Origin: ZLKRG08 sp046048895
GTDB taxonomy: Bacteria > Actinomycetota > Actinomycetes > Nanopelagicales > Nanopelagicaceae
NCBI GenBank assembly: GCA_046048895.1
Contig: JBJOFF010000006.1
Coordinates: 1 to 60,881, forward strand
Length of the DNA: 60,881 nucleotides
Direction of reading: 5' to 3'
Shown in pieces: positions 22,580 through 30,611 of the stretch. The notes under the pieces were generated by a model. The model saw nothing but the letters and a program-made list of their open reading frames with translations. It was not told the origin of the DNA and searched no databases. The position numbers and the translations under genes are program-made. Position 1 is the stretch's first letter, and the number at the start of each line of letters is the position of its first letter.

Positions 22580-25015
22580 TTAGCTTTTAATCTTTAGTCC
22601 AGATGGGTCATACAGTGGTGTTGAGCTAACAGTGCCACTAATCCAATTACCGAAAAATTCAACCTCTAATTTTCGACCCACATCTGAATATTCAAGTGGC
22701 ACATATGCATATCCAATTGCCTTTTGGATTGTGTAACCCTGACCGCCAGATTTAATTCTTCCAATAATTTTTTCACCTGATCGAATTGGTTCGCTGCCAA
22801 TTGGAACTTGCCTAATATCATCAAAGGTAATTGCAATTAATTTACGAGTTGGCTTTTCCAAGTTTTTAAGTGCAGCTTGGCCATAAAAATTTGTTTTCTT
22901 CTTGGAGATGGCAAAGCCAAGACCTGCTTCATAAGAATTATTCTCGGTATTAATTTCGCCGCCCCAAGCTAAATAACTTTTTTCAAGGCGAAGCGATTCG
23001 ATGGCTCGGTAGCCACAAGGAAAGGCACCAGCAGCAATCAATTTTTTCCAGATATCCATGGCAGTCGCTACAGGAATATAAAGTTCCCAACCCAATTCAC
23101 CTACATATGTGATTCGAGTAGCCCTTATTAATGTCCCATCAATTGAGATTTCCTTGGATTGCATAAATCCAAATGCGTTACTACTCAAATCTGCATCAGT
23201 TAAAGATTGCAATATAGTTCTGGAGTTAGGGCCCCAAATTCCAAATATGGCTAATTTTTCGGTGATATCTTCGATTACAACGTCTGAGTAGTTGTTTTCG
23301 CGGCGCAACTTCTTTAACCAACCAGCATCGTGATGTGCAAACGCGGTACCGGTAACAATCAGAAAGCGATTATCATCGATTTGGGTCACAGTGAAATCAC
23401 ATTCAATGCCACCCTTATTATTTAAAGCCTGCGTATATACGGCGCGGCCAGCACCTCTAACGACATCGTTTGCACAGACAAATTCCAAAAATTCACCTGC
23501 ACGATTACCGCTAATTTCTATTTTGGCAAAACTAGACTCATCAAATAGTCCCGCAGACTCTCGGGTCGCCGCATGTTCCATTTGAACAGCGTTTGACCAA
23601 TTTTTGCCAGCCCAAGCAAATGGGCGAAGCGCATCATCACCTTGATGATTGCTGTAAAAATTAACTCTTTCCCAAGAAGCTTTTTCACCAAATACTGCGT
23701 GGTTTTCTTTATGCCAATCGTAAGCAGGAGAGGTCTTATGTGGACGACAAGTTTGACGCTCTTCTAAAGGATAATGAATGTCGTAATACTGTTCGTAATT
23801 CTCCTGGATGCGATCCAATGTGAAAGCTGGCGAACGATACGCCGGACCGAAGCGACGGATATCCATATGCCATAAATCCATCGGCGGTTCATTACCAACA
23901 ATCCACTCCGCCATAACTTTGCCGATGCCACCGGCTCCGGCGATTCCATGTGCGCAATAACCAGCAGCAACATAGAAACCGCCGACTTCAGTCTCTCCTA
24001 AACAAAATTCATTATCTGGAGTAAATGCTTCTGGCCCATTTATAAATGACTTAATTCCTAGCTCTGCCATTTTAGGAATGCGCATCTGAGAGTTTGCCGC
24101 AATCTCTTCGAAGCGATCCCAATCATCTGGTAATAGCATGTTATTAAAGTTTTTAGGTATCTCGTCTAAAGATTCACGGCTGCTCTTCCATGGCTTCGAG
24201 GTGCGTTCGTATCCACCCATTAATAGCCCTTGAACTTCCTGACGGAAGTAAATTAGATTGTCTGGATCTCGAAGCGATGCCATTACTGGAGCAGCAGAAT
24301 CCATAAAGTTTTCGGTAATTAAATATTGATGACTCATGGGAACAATCGGAATTCGCACATCAACCATTCGACCAATCTCAGCTGCATATATGCCACCGCA
24401 GTTGACGACAATTTCGCATTCGATACTGCCCTTATCGGTATCTACTGAGCAGACGCGTCCATCTTTGGTGTTAATCGCAAGCACTCGGGTGAAGGTATGA
24501 ATTTTTACTCCAGCTTTACGGGCACCAGCTGCCATGGATAGCGCTAATTGGGAGGGATCAACTTGACCGTCAGTTGTCATAATGCAGGCACCAACTACGC
24601 CATCTAAATTTATGTAAGGGATACGTTCCTTAACTTCAGCCGGAGTTATTTCATGAAGATCTAAGCCGAAAGTTTTGGCCCAACCAATTTGACGACGTAT
24701 CTCTTCCATTCTCTCTGGTGTAGAAGCAATTTTAATACTGCCGCATTCAACCCACGATGGTGGAGTATCGCTACTTTGTAATTCACGATAAAGATTTGCG
24801 GAGTGCATATTCATGCGGGTCAAAGTTGGATCAGCTCTTAATTGACCAACCATGCCAGCTGAATGAAAGGTAGATCCGCTTGTTAAATCATTGCGATCAA
24901 CCAGGACCACATCAGTCTCGCCGAGTTGAGCTAGGTGGTACGCGACCGAAGTACCGCCGACGCCGCCACCAATAATTACGATTTTTGCGCGTGCTGGTAT
25001 CTGTTGCTCAGACAT
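22580..25015 (-). CDS. sarcosine/dimethylglycine dehydrogenase-like flavoprotein (DAO + GcvT domains)
   Basis: An 811-residue enzyme with a DAO-type flavin domain (about 10-380), a linker domain, and a C-terminal aminomethyltransferase (GcvT-like) domain (about 430-811). The nucleotide site is IVIIGGGVGGTSVAYHL. SGSTFHSAG carries His51, the position where sarcosine and dimethylglycine dehydrogenases attach FAD covalently. The C-terminal half contains YVGELGWELYIP and LAWGGEINTENNSYEAGLGF, typical of the folate-binding part that captures the methyl group. It probably N-demethylates a methylated glycine or similar amine. ATG 25015 is preferred over an upstream start at 25096, which would overlap the divergent gene; TACCTT lies 6 nt upstream. 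Confidence 0.85.
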   Translation of the reverse strand: MSEQQIPARAKIVIIGGGVGGTSVAYHLAQLGETDVVLVDRNDLTSGSTFHSAGMVGQLRADPTLTRMNMHSANLYRELQSSDTPPSWVECGSIKIASTPERMEEIRRQIGWAKTFGLDLHEITPAEVKERIPYINLDGVVGACIMTTDGQVDPSQLALSMAAGARKAGVKIHTFTRVLAINTKDGRVCSVDTDKGSIECEIVVNCGGIYAAEIGRMVDVRIPIVPMSHQYLITENFMDSAAPVMASLRDPDNLIYFRQEVQGLLMGGYERTSKPWKSSRESLDEIPKNFNNMLLPDDWDRFEEIAANSQMRIPKMAELGIKSFINGPEAFTPDNEFCLGETEVGGFYVAAGYCAHGIAGAGGIGKVMAEWIVGNEPPMDLWHMDIRRFGPAYRSPAFTLDRIQENYEQYYDIHYPLEERQTCRPHKTSPAYDWHKENHAVFGEKASWERVNFYSNHQGDDALRPFAWAGKNWSNAVQMEHAATRESAGLFDESSFAKIEISGNRAGEFLEFVCANDVVRGAGRAVYTQALNNKGGIECDFTVTQIDDNRFLIVTGTAFAHHDAGWLKKLRRENNYSDVVIEDITEKLAIFGIWGPNSRTILQSLTDADLSSNAFGFMQSKEISIDGTLIRATRITYVGELGWELYIPVATAMDIWKKLIAAGAFPCGYRAIESLRLEKSYLAWGGEINTENNSYEAGLGFAISKKKTNFYGQAALKNLEKPTRKLIAITFDDIRQVPIGSEPIRSGEKIIGRIKSGGQGYTIQKAIGYAYVPLEYSDVGRKLEVEFFGNWISGTVSSTPLYDPSGLKIKS

Positions 25016-25037
25016 ACCTAAAAGGTAGCATCCGCAG
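25016..25037. promoter_or_regulatory. 22-bp bidirectional promoter with interlocked -10 hexamers
   Basis: The gap between two divergent ATGs is 22 bp. The minus-strand TACCTT (25027-25022) and plus-strand TAGCAT (25026-25031) share the TA at 25026-25027, and each ends exactly 6 nt before its own ATG. Neither side has a Shine-Dalgarno. The overlap means that the two promoters should exclude each other. Confidence 0.6.
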
Positions 25038-25946
25038 ATGGCAATGTCAGCAGGGGAGCTAGAAAAAGAATTTGGGTCAACGCTCAATAGCTCCACTTAC
25101 CTGCAGCAGCGCAATAACCTAATTGAGCTATCTGGTGGTTTAACGAACCGCAATATTAAAGTTGAGACCAATCAAGGTGATTTTGTAGCAAGAATTTCAA
25201 GCAATGAATCTGCTCTGCTTTCAATTGACCGAAATAATGAATTTCATAATTCCAAAGCTGCGGCTGATGCAAATATTGGAGCCCCTGTTTTTGACTACCA
25301 GGCAACCAAAGGTCTACTAGTAATTGGTTTTTTAAATGGTAAAACCTTCGATGGTGCTGATGTGGCTGAACATGCGGGAAGAATTGCTAAAAGCGTTAAG
25401 CAACTACATGGTGCCGCGCCGTTTCTCTTAGATTTTGATATGTTCAAAATTCAAGCAAATTACTTAAAGATTGTTACCGAACGTGGATTTCGATTACCTG
25501 ACAAATACTTAGATTTCATGAGCGTTAGAGATGAACTACATGCGGCCTTAACCAGAACAGATACAGGGAAAGTTCCTTGTAATAATGATCTGCTACCTGC
25601 TAATTTCATCGATGATGGCGAGAAAATTTGGATAATTGACTATGAGTACTCTGGTAATAACGATCCTTGCTTTGAATTAGGCAATATTTGGTCAGAATCT
25701 GGCCAAGATATTTCAGTATTAGCAGAGTTGATATTTGGATATTACGGAAGTGCCCGCGAAGATAAATTTGCTAGAGCATGGCTATTTGCCACCTTAGCTA
25801 AATTTGGCTGGACGTTATGGGCATCTATACAAAATTCAATCTCGGATTTAGATTTTGATTTCTGGGAATGGGGAATGCTTAAATACGATGATGTACAGCG
25901 GGATTTCGGTTCCAAAGAATTCTACAAATATTTAAATCAGCTTTAA
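25038..25946 (+). CDS. choline/ethanolamine-kinase-like phosphotransferase
   Basis: A 302-residue protein of the aminoglycoside phosphotransferase/choline kinase superfamily. Visible are the N-lobe IELSGGLTNRNIKVET with DFVARIS, the catalytic loop CNNDLLPANF (Asp, with the usual His replaced by Asn before it), and the metal-binding IDYEYSGNNDPCFELGN, which is typical of choline and ethanolamine kinases. The substrate is likely choline or a related small alcohol, not proven. It is divergent from the dehydrogenase across a 22-bp interlocked promoter, and its 3' end overlaps the phosphodiesterase gene by 15 bp. Confidence 0.8.
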   Translation: MAMSAGELEKEFGSTLNSSTYLQQRNNLIELSGGLTNRNIKVETNQGDFVARISSNESALLSIDRNNEFHNSKAAADANIGAPVFDYQATKGLLVIGFLNGKTFDGADVAEHAGRIAKSVKQLHGAAPFLLDFDMFKIQANYLKIVTERGFRLPDKYLDFMSVRDELHAALTRTDTGKVPCNNDLLPANFIDDGEKIWIIDYEYSGNNDPCFELGNIWSESGQDISVLAELIFGYYGSAREDKFARAWLFATLAKFGWTLWASIQNSISDLDFDFWEWGMLKYDDVQRDFGSKEFYKYLNQL

Positions 25947-26708
25947 TATATTTTCCGCAAGTTGATGTGGTTGTAAATCTGCTGGCCAAATTGGATGATC
26001 AGTATTGATTCCATGGGCTATTACGAAAGAGGCTCGTTCTTGAGCCGAATCTTCACCATGACCACCTTCGTCTCTGTGCCCGTGATCAGTTATGACTATT
26101 AGATTCCAGACATCACCTGATTCTTGCAAGATTGTGTGTAATTCCTTGACGTAATTATCAATTCGGGTGACAGCTTCAAAATAGGGAGCCTCGATTGAGC
26201 CATGTTTATGTCCGGCTTCATCTACGCCACAGAAATAAATAAAACTTAAATCCGGCTTAAGTTCTTTTAAAGTCTCTTTCGCATGTTCAAAAACTTCGCG
26301 GTCAACCTGTAAATAACCAAGTTTCTCACCATCATTGTGGAAACGAATATGACCAGCATCTGCAATCACTGGGCCTACATCATTTAAGTCCACTAAAGGT
26401 GGCCACCCAGCCGCTACATAAGTGGTTAATGTGGGATTGGTTTGTTTCGCTTGAGTTAGAAAATCAGGCGCTTTTTTCAATTTATGATCGACAAAGTGAT
26501 TGTCTATTACTTTGTGAATATCTTGGCGTTTGCCCGTCAGCAAAGTTGACCAACTTGGACCTGAAACAGTGGGCATATCAATTTGGGTATCCACGAAATA
26601 TGAATTGTCACGCAGGTACTTCAGATGCTCAGCGCTCTGCCTTTCTATTGCCCGATGCAGCATTAATCCATCAATGCCTATTAAAAGGACTTTGGCGCGA
26701 GTGGTCAC
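25932..26708 (-). CDS. alkaline-phosphatase-superfamily phosphodiesterase
   Basis: A 258-residue enzyme of the type I phosphodiesterase/nucleotide pyrophosphatase group. The two-metal site is seen in LIGIDG (Asp13), MPTVSGPSWSTLLTG with the nucleophile probably Ser49 or Thr47, CGVDEAGHKHG near residue 165 and TDHGH near residue 208. There is no signal peptide, so it is likely cytoplasmic. Members split phosphodiesters such as glycerophosphocholine or nucleotides; the neighbouring choline-kinase-like gene makes a choline-related substrate attractive but unproven. The start is GTG 26708, with TAATAT exactly 6 nt upstream. Confidence 0.82.
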   Translation of the reverse strand: MTTRAKVLLIGIDGLMLHRAIERQSAEHLKYLRDNSYFVDTQIDMPTVSGPSWSTLLTGKRQDIHKVIDNHFVDHKLKKAPDFLTQAKQTNPTLTTYVAAGWPPLVDLNDVGPVIADAGHIRFHNDGEKLGYLQVDREVFEHAKETLKELKPDLSFIYFCGVDEAGHKHGSIEAPYFEAVTRIDNYVKELHTILQESGDVWNLIVITDHGHRDEGGHGEDSAQERASFVIAHGINTDHPIWPADLQPHQLAENILKLI

Positions 26709-26743
26709 GGATGAATATTAACCAATTGACTTATGATTTAACC
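26709..26743. promoter_or_regulatory. divergent leaderless promoters, phosphodiesterase/DoxX-like gene
   Basis: The 35-bp gap contains TAATAT on the minus strand (26720-26715) 6 nt before the phosphodiesterase GTG, and TATGAT on the plus strand (26732-26737) 6 nt before ATG 26744. Neither gene has a Shine-Dalgarno sequence. Confidence 0.55.
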
Positions 26744-27142
26744 ATGAAGCGAAATGTTGGTTTTAGCCTAGGTATATTTTTAGTTTTAACCGGAATAGGT
26801 CACTTTATTATTCCAAAACCACTGGATCTGATTGTTCCTGAATTTCTGCCAGGAGAGGCAAGGTTTTGGACCTACTTAAGTGGAATAGTAGAGATGGCTA
26901 TTGGATTTATGTTAATTACCAAAGCGCGAATTAGTTTCCTAGGCAAATCCATCCAGCTATGGGGCGCTATCTTTTCGCTAGCACTTTTTATTACTGTCTA
27001 CACTGCAAATATAAAAATGGCTATCGATTGGTCCTCTCGAGAAATGCCAGATCCGCTAATTGCTTACGCCAGATTGCCTTTGCAATTCCCACTCTTTTAC
27101 TGGTCTTGGAAAGTCATTAAGAAGTTAAAAGCTAGCGCTTAA
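26744..27142 (+). CDS. DoxX-like four-helix membrane protein
   Basis: A 132-residue integral membrane protein with about four hydrophobic segments. The first carries GIGHFIIPKPLDLIVPEFLPG and the second YLSGIVEMAIGFML, a pattern shared by DoxX-like proteins whose biochemical role is unknown. ATG 26744 is preferred to upstream in-frame starts, including ATG 26711, because it begins directly at the first helix and has TATGAT 6 nt before it. The gene converges on the DCC-family gene and overlaps its end by 11 bp. It is separate from the DoxX-Rieske fusion at 9963. Confidence 0.75.
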   Translation: MKRNVGFSLGIFLVLTGIGHFIIPKPLDLIVPEFLPGEARFWTYLSGIVEMAIGFMLITKARISFLGKSIQLWGAIFSLALFITVYTANIKMAIDWSSREMPDPLIAYARLPLQFPLFYWSWKVIKKLKASA

Positions 27143-27509
27143 ATATCCGCATCAAACGATGGCGATTTTTAGTAACCCAGATATATAAGGCCTGCGCAAT
27201 CCAATTTGGTCCAGGAATTAAGAATAGAAATGCAATAGGTTTGATGTAATTTTTTGGTTGGTCTAAAAGCAATTTAAAAACTGCTCTAGCACCACCATAT
27301 TTCTGCCAAGAACCTGCTTTAGGTCTCAAATACCAAACTTGTTTAGCTACCTCTTCATTGGTTAGCCCTAAAAGTTCCAGATCTGCACTCTGGTTTGGTT
27401 GATTGATCCAATCGCCTGGAAAATTCCGCTGCAGCCAAGTCGCACTTAACTGACAGAATTCACAGTCACCGTCAGTGATTAAAAGCGAAATTTGATTTGT
27501 AGTTTTCAT
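27132..27509 (-). CDS. DCC-family (DUF393) thiol-disulfide oxidoreductase-like protein
   Basis: A 125-residue thioredoxin-fold protein. The N-terminal DGDCEFCQLSATWL contains the Asp-x-Cys-x2-Cys motif that defines the DCC family. YGGARAVFKLL and the C-terminal hydrophobic region PIAFLFLIPGPNWIAQALYIW also fit. The family is thought to be redox-active, but its substrate is unknown. The ATG (27509-27507) begins one nucleotide after the encoded CCA end of tRNA-Met, so this gene has no untranslated leader other than the tRNA. The same spacing occurs at tRNA-Asn and the DoxX-Rieske gene. Confidence 0.82.
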   Translation of the reverse strand: MKTTNQISLLITDGDCEFCQLSATWLQRNFPGDWINQPNQSADLELLGLTNEEVAKQVWYLRPKAGSWQKYGGARAVFKLLLDQPKNYIKPIAFLFLIPGPNWIAQALYIWVTKNRHRLMRIFKR

Positions 27510-27510
27510 C

Positions 27511-27587
27511 TGGTGAGGAGGGTGGGGCTCGAACCCACGACGACCGGATTATGAGTCCGGGGCTCTAACCGACTGAGCTACCCCCTC
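27511..27587 (-). tRNA. tRNA-Met (CAT), probably elongator
   Basis: On the minus strand, acceptor GAGGGGG pairs with CCTCCTC (one G-U), the discriminator is A and CCA is encoded (27513-27511). The anticodon stem CCGGA/TCCGG closes loop CTCATAA, anticodon CAT. The T-arm is GTGGG/CCCAC around TTCGAGC. The first acceptor pair is G-C, so it is not an initiator tRNA. An Ile tRNA with lysidine-modified CAT is the alternative and cannot be excluded by eye. Confidence 0.93.
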
Positions 27588-27598
27588 GCGATTGGCAT

Positions 27599-27606
27599 AC
27601 TTTACA
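27599..27606 (-). promoter_or_regulatory. -10 region of tRNA-Met
   Basis: TG followed by TAAAGT (27604-27599, minus strand) places initiation about 5 nt before the mature tRNA 5' end. The same TG-TAnAnT core precedes tRNA-Asn and tRNA-Ala. I see no clear -35. Confidence 0.4.
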
Positions 27607-27625
27607 CGCACCCAAGCGAGGCGAA

Positions 27626-29278
27626 TTAATTACCTTTCCAATTGGCCATCTCTGCTTTAAGCGAATCAAGTCCCATCGGACCAATCTTGAGAGCGAAATT
27701 ATGGAATTTCTTAATTTCAAAATCATGGCCCAATCGCGCTTTGGCAGATTCTCGTATATCCATCCAATAACGTTCACCGACTTTGTAGGAAATAGCTTGT
27801 CCTGGCCAACCTAGATATCTCTCTATTTCACTCTTAGCAAAATCTGGTGCGACCATCGCGTTATTAACTAGAAGGTCATAACCTGATTGTGCATTCCAAA
27901 CTTTTCCAGATGGATCTTTATAACCACAATGCATTCCAATATCTACAACCACACGAGCGGCTCGTAAACCTTGCCCTGCCAAGTAGCCAAGTTCTAGAGA
28001 AGGTTCATCGAAAGCACCGAGTTCGTCCATGAATCGTTCGGCATATAGAGCCCAACCTTCGCCATATCCTGAAATCCAAGCGCTAGTGCGTTGGAATCGA
28101 GATAGTCGATCTTTCTCAAGCGCTGCAGTTGCAAATTGCAGATGATGTCCTGGCACTGCTTCGTGATACCAAGTAGATGCAATGTGCCAGAAGTTAAATC
28201 TCTTATGTCCAAGAGTTGGATACCAAGTTGTACCGGGTCTGCTTAAATCTTCGGTCGGTGGAATGTAATAGGGGGCAGCTGCGGCTCCTTCAGGTGCAAT
28301 TCGCGCATCGCAGAATGCAATGCGATCATCAATATCAAAGTATTTGCCATTTAAATGGCGCACCGCTTCATCTGTGAACGATAGTAATTTCTTAACCAGC
28401 GCATCCTCACCATCGATGCGATGTAATTCTGCGTTTTCACAAATATCAGCGACATCTTTTAACGATTTGTCATCCAGACCTAATTTGGCAGCAGCTTTAT
28501 GCATCCGATCATTTATGCGAGCCAAATCCTCGAGGCCCCATTCATAAGTCTTTTTTAAATCTAAATCCGCGCCGGTAAAGAAGTTTGCCCATGGTTTGTA
28601 GCGTTCTTCACCAACGGCATCAGCCTCTGTTGATCTTGGTGCATGAACATCGCGCAACCATTGACTCATCACTCCGGATGCATTGGCAGCATTTTTTGCT
28701 GCAGTATGAAGTTCTGGGTATTTGCCAAATGGATCTAGTTTCTGAGCCATTTTCTCCCAGCCGCCTTCGGCGTAGGTTTTCAATTGATCGGCAACCACAA
28801 TAACTTGTCGACGCGCAGTTTTATGGCCAAGCGCATCCATCTCTTGAATTGTACTTTTCCAACCGTCCAAAGCTTTCCCAACCAAATTTAAACGTGCAGT
28901 GATATTTGAAATTGCTTTATCACCTTCGGTAGGCATGATGGTGAAAATTTGGCGAATCTCTGAAGCAGGATTAACGATTGGGGAGTAGGTAATAAAACCC
29001 TCTTTGGAATCATGAATACGAAGTCTGGCTTCGGTCCGTTCAATTAAAACCGTCTGAGCAATTCGATCAATTTCATCTTTTGGCGTCAGCCCTTTTGCTT
29101 GCTTAACAATCTCACGTTTAAATGCGGCATCGCGATCAGCTTCTTCAATTGTAAATGTGTCTAACTGGTCGTCATATCCTTTAAGCCCCAAGCCCGTGGC
29201 TTCCATCGGTGACATGTGCGCAGACTTCTCAACATAGGTATCTGCAAGTTCGAATATTTCAGAGCGATGTTCCGACAT
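27626..29278 (-). CDS. DUF885 family putative zinc metallopeptidase
   Basis: A 550-residue protein without signal peptide. Its metal-binding motif is YHEAVPGHHLQ near residue 367, the His-Glu-x4-His-His pattern of DUF885, with a further glutamate in GYGEGWALYAERFMDELG about 30 residues on. These proteins are predicted soluble peptidases; the substrate is unknown. The start ATG 29278 overlaps the stop of the Pr6Pr gene by one nucleotide (TGATG), so it is the second gene of a two-gene operon. A TTG one codon earlier is possible. Confidence 0.85.
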   Translation of the reverse strand: MSEHRSEIFELADTYVEKSAHMSPMEATGLGLKGYDDQLDTFTIEEADRDAAFKREIVKQAKGLTPKDEIDRIAQTVLIERTEARLRIHDSKEGFITYSPIVNPASEIRQIFTIMPTEGDKAISNITARLNLVGKALDGWKSTIQEMDALGHKTARRQVIVVADQLKTYAEGGWEKMAQKLDPFGKYPELHTAAKNAANASGVMSQWLRDVHAPRSTEADAVGEERYKPWANFFTGADLDLKKTYEWGLEDLARINDRMHKAAAKLGLDDKSLKDVADICENAELHRIDGEDALVKKLLSFTDEAVRHLNGKYFDIDDRIAFCDARIAPEGAAAAPYYIPPTEDLSRPGTTWYPTLGHKRFNFWHIASTWYHEAVPGHHLQFATAALEKDRLSRFQRTSAWISGYGEGWALYAERFMDELGAFDEPSLELGYLAGQGLRAARVVVDIGMHCGYKDPSGKVWNAQSGYDLLVNNAMVAPDFAKSEIERYLGWPGQAISYKVGERYWMDIRESAKARLGHDFEIKKFHNFALKIGPMGLDSLKAEMANWKGN

Positions 29279-29958
29279 CAATTAGCCTTTCTAGAAAGCG
29301 CCTTATCTAAGACTAAGAAGAGTAACGCCAGCACATATCCTGCTATGTAAATCATGATTAAGGTTGTACCGACGGAAAGATATCCATATTCAATAACATC
29401 AAAGAAACCATATGGATAGCGATCAATTATGGCGCCGCGGGCAAAGGTGTAGATCAAATAAGCGGTAGGAATAGCAAAGACGGATACCGTCATCTTGAAA
29501 TCAAACCACTTACGTGGGCCCACCAAGAGCCATACCAAAACGGTCACAATAGGCGTGATGTAATGCTGAAAAGCATTGGTATAAATATTCCAACTCTCAG
29601 GATTTGCAGTTGGTGCAATTAGAAGGTGATAGAGGATTCCAGTCATCAAAATCATTAGTAGTGAGGTATTGCGAAGCCATTTGAATCTTTTATCTGCACG
29701 CTTTGGATTTAGAAATAGCATGGTAATTGTTATTGCCACCAACGCATTGCTCCAGATGGTGAAATAACCAAATAAATCAATAACTCGGGTTAGTGCGCCT
29801 GCCATCCCAGGTTCGTGCGGACCAAAAAGATGTGGTTCGATCTCTCCTTCTGGAACCAAATCAAAAGTATTGACAATAAAAGATCCGCCAAAACCTATCC
29901 AAGCGCAAATTAAATTTATGCCTAAAAAGGCCTTTGCTTTATTCCCGGTGTATGCCAT
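29278..29958 (-). CDS. Pr6Pr family integral membrane protein
   Basis: About 226 residues with six hydrophobic helices and the family-like segments FGYFTIWSNALVAI and LYHLLIAP; FQHYITPIVTVLVWLLVGP and YPYGFFDV also match. Its function is not established. Several in-frame starts exist (29958, 29982 and further upstream to 30087). I choose ATG 29958 because it is the last start before the first helix and has TAACAT 5 nt upstream, and because the longer forms run into the divergent M23 gene. It is the promoter-proximal gene of an operon with the DUF885 peptidase. Confidence 0.75.
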   Translation of the reverse strand: MAYTGNKAKAFLGINLICAWIGFGGSFIVNTFDLVPEGEIEPHLFGPHEPGMAGALTRVIDLFGYFTIWSNALVAITITMLFLNPKRADKRFKWLRNTSLLMILMTGILYHLLIAPTANPESWNIYTNAFQHYITPIVTVLVWLLVGPRKWFDFKMTVSVFAIPTAYLIYTFARGAIIDRYPYGFFDVIEYGYLSVGTTLIMIYIAGYVLALLFLVLDKALSRKAN

Positions 29959-29980
29959 GGTTAATGTTAAGGTTCCAGCC
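29959..29980. promoter_or_regulatory. 22-bp bidirectional promoter with interlocked -10 hexamers (second case)
   Basis: Minus-strand TAACAT (29969-29964) and plus-strand TAAGGT (29968-29973) share the TA at 29968-29969. They end 5 and 7 nt before the divergent ATGs at 29958 and 29981. The gap length and the shared TA match the region at 25016-25037. The start choices on both sides influence this reading. Confidence 0.45.
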
Positions 29981-30580
29981 ATGCGAATTAAAGTAGCTAT
30001 GGCTTTGTGCCTACTTATAGCAACGATGCCATCTGCTAACGCTGCACCAAAATACGCATTTCCAATCCCAAGTTCACCTGGTTGCACGCCAACTTATTCC
30101 AGATATCACCATGATTATCCGGCGACCGATATTTTGGCTAAAAAAGGTTGCAAATATGTAGCGGTAACTTCAGGAGTTGTCGATGAGTTGCGCTTTAAGG
30201 ACACCTATTCATATAAGAATCCAACACCAATTACAAAGGGTGGCATCTTTATTTCGATAATTGGAGATGATGGCGTGCGTTATTACGCATCACATTTGAA
30301 GAAGATTGTGGATGGAATCAATGTTGGTACTCGCGTAGAAGTCGGAACGCTTTTAGGTTATGTTGGAAATTCTGGAGATGCGGCAGGTACCGCACCGCAT
30401 ATTCACTTTGGAATCAGTTGGCCAACTAGCGAGCGTGATATCTGGTGGGTCCGTCGTGGCATGGTCTTTCCGTGGCGCTATTTAGATAAGTGGAAAGTTG
30501 GAGGGGATAGATCTCCTGCAGCAGAGGTTAAAGCGCTGTTAGCAAAGAGTGGCGAGTTACCACCTATACCCAAAAAGTAA
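29981..30580 (+). CDS. secreted M23-family peptidase (LytM-like)
   Basis: A 199-residue exported protein. The signal peptide spans 1-22 (VAMALCLLIATMPSANA). The M23 domain has the zinc ligands in HHDYPATD (His-x3-Asp), the catalytic HLKK region and the closing HIHFG motif; LLGYVGNSGDA is the usual turn before it. It probably cuts peptidoglycan peptide bridges, or regulates such cutting, at the cell surface. ATG 29981 gives a clean signal peptide; the frame stays open upstream to 29870 but would run through the divergent gene. PnuC follows after 31 nt. Confidence 0.87.
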   Translation: MRIKVAMALCLLIATMPSANAAPKYAFPIPSSPGCTPTYSRYHHDYPATDILAKKGCKYVAVTSGVVDELRFKDTYSYKNPTPITKGGIFISIIGDDGVRYYASHLKKIVDGINVGTRVEVGTLLGYVGNSGDAAGTAPHIHFGISWPTSERDIWWVRRGMVFPWRYLDKWKVGGDRSPAAEVKALLAKSGELPPIPKK

Positions 30581-30611
30581 TTAAAAGTTATTAAATGTAG
30601 GAGATAGCTGA

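Noticed and set aside
26399..26743. N-terminal extension of the DoxX-like gene
   Set aside because: The extension overlaps the phosphodiesterase gene on the other strand and has no membrane-protein character; ATG 26744 has a -10 at the recurrent spacing.
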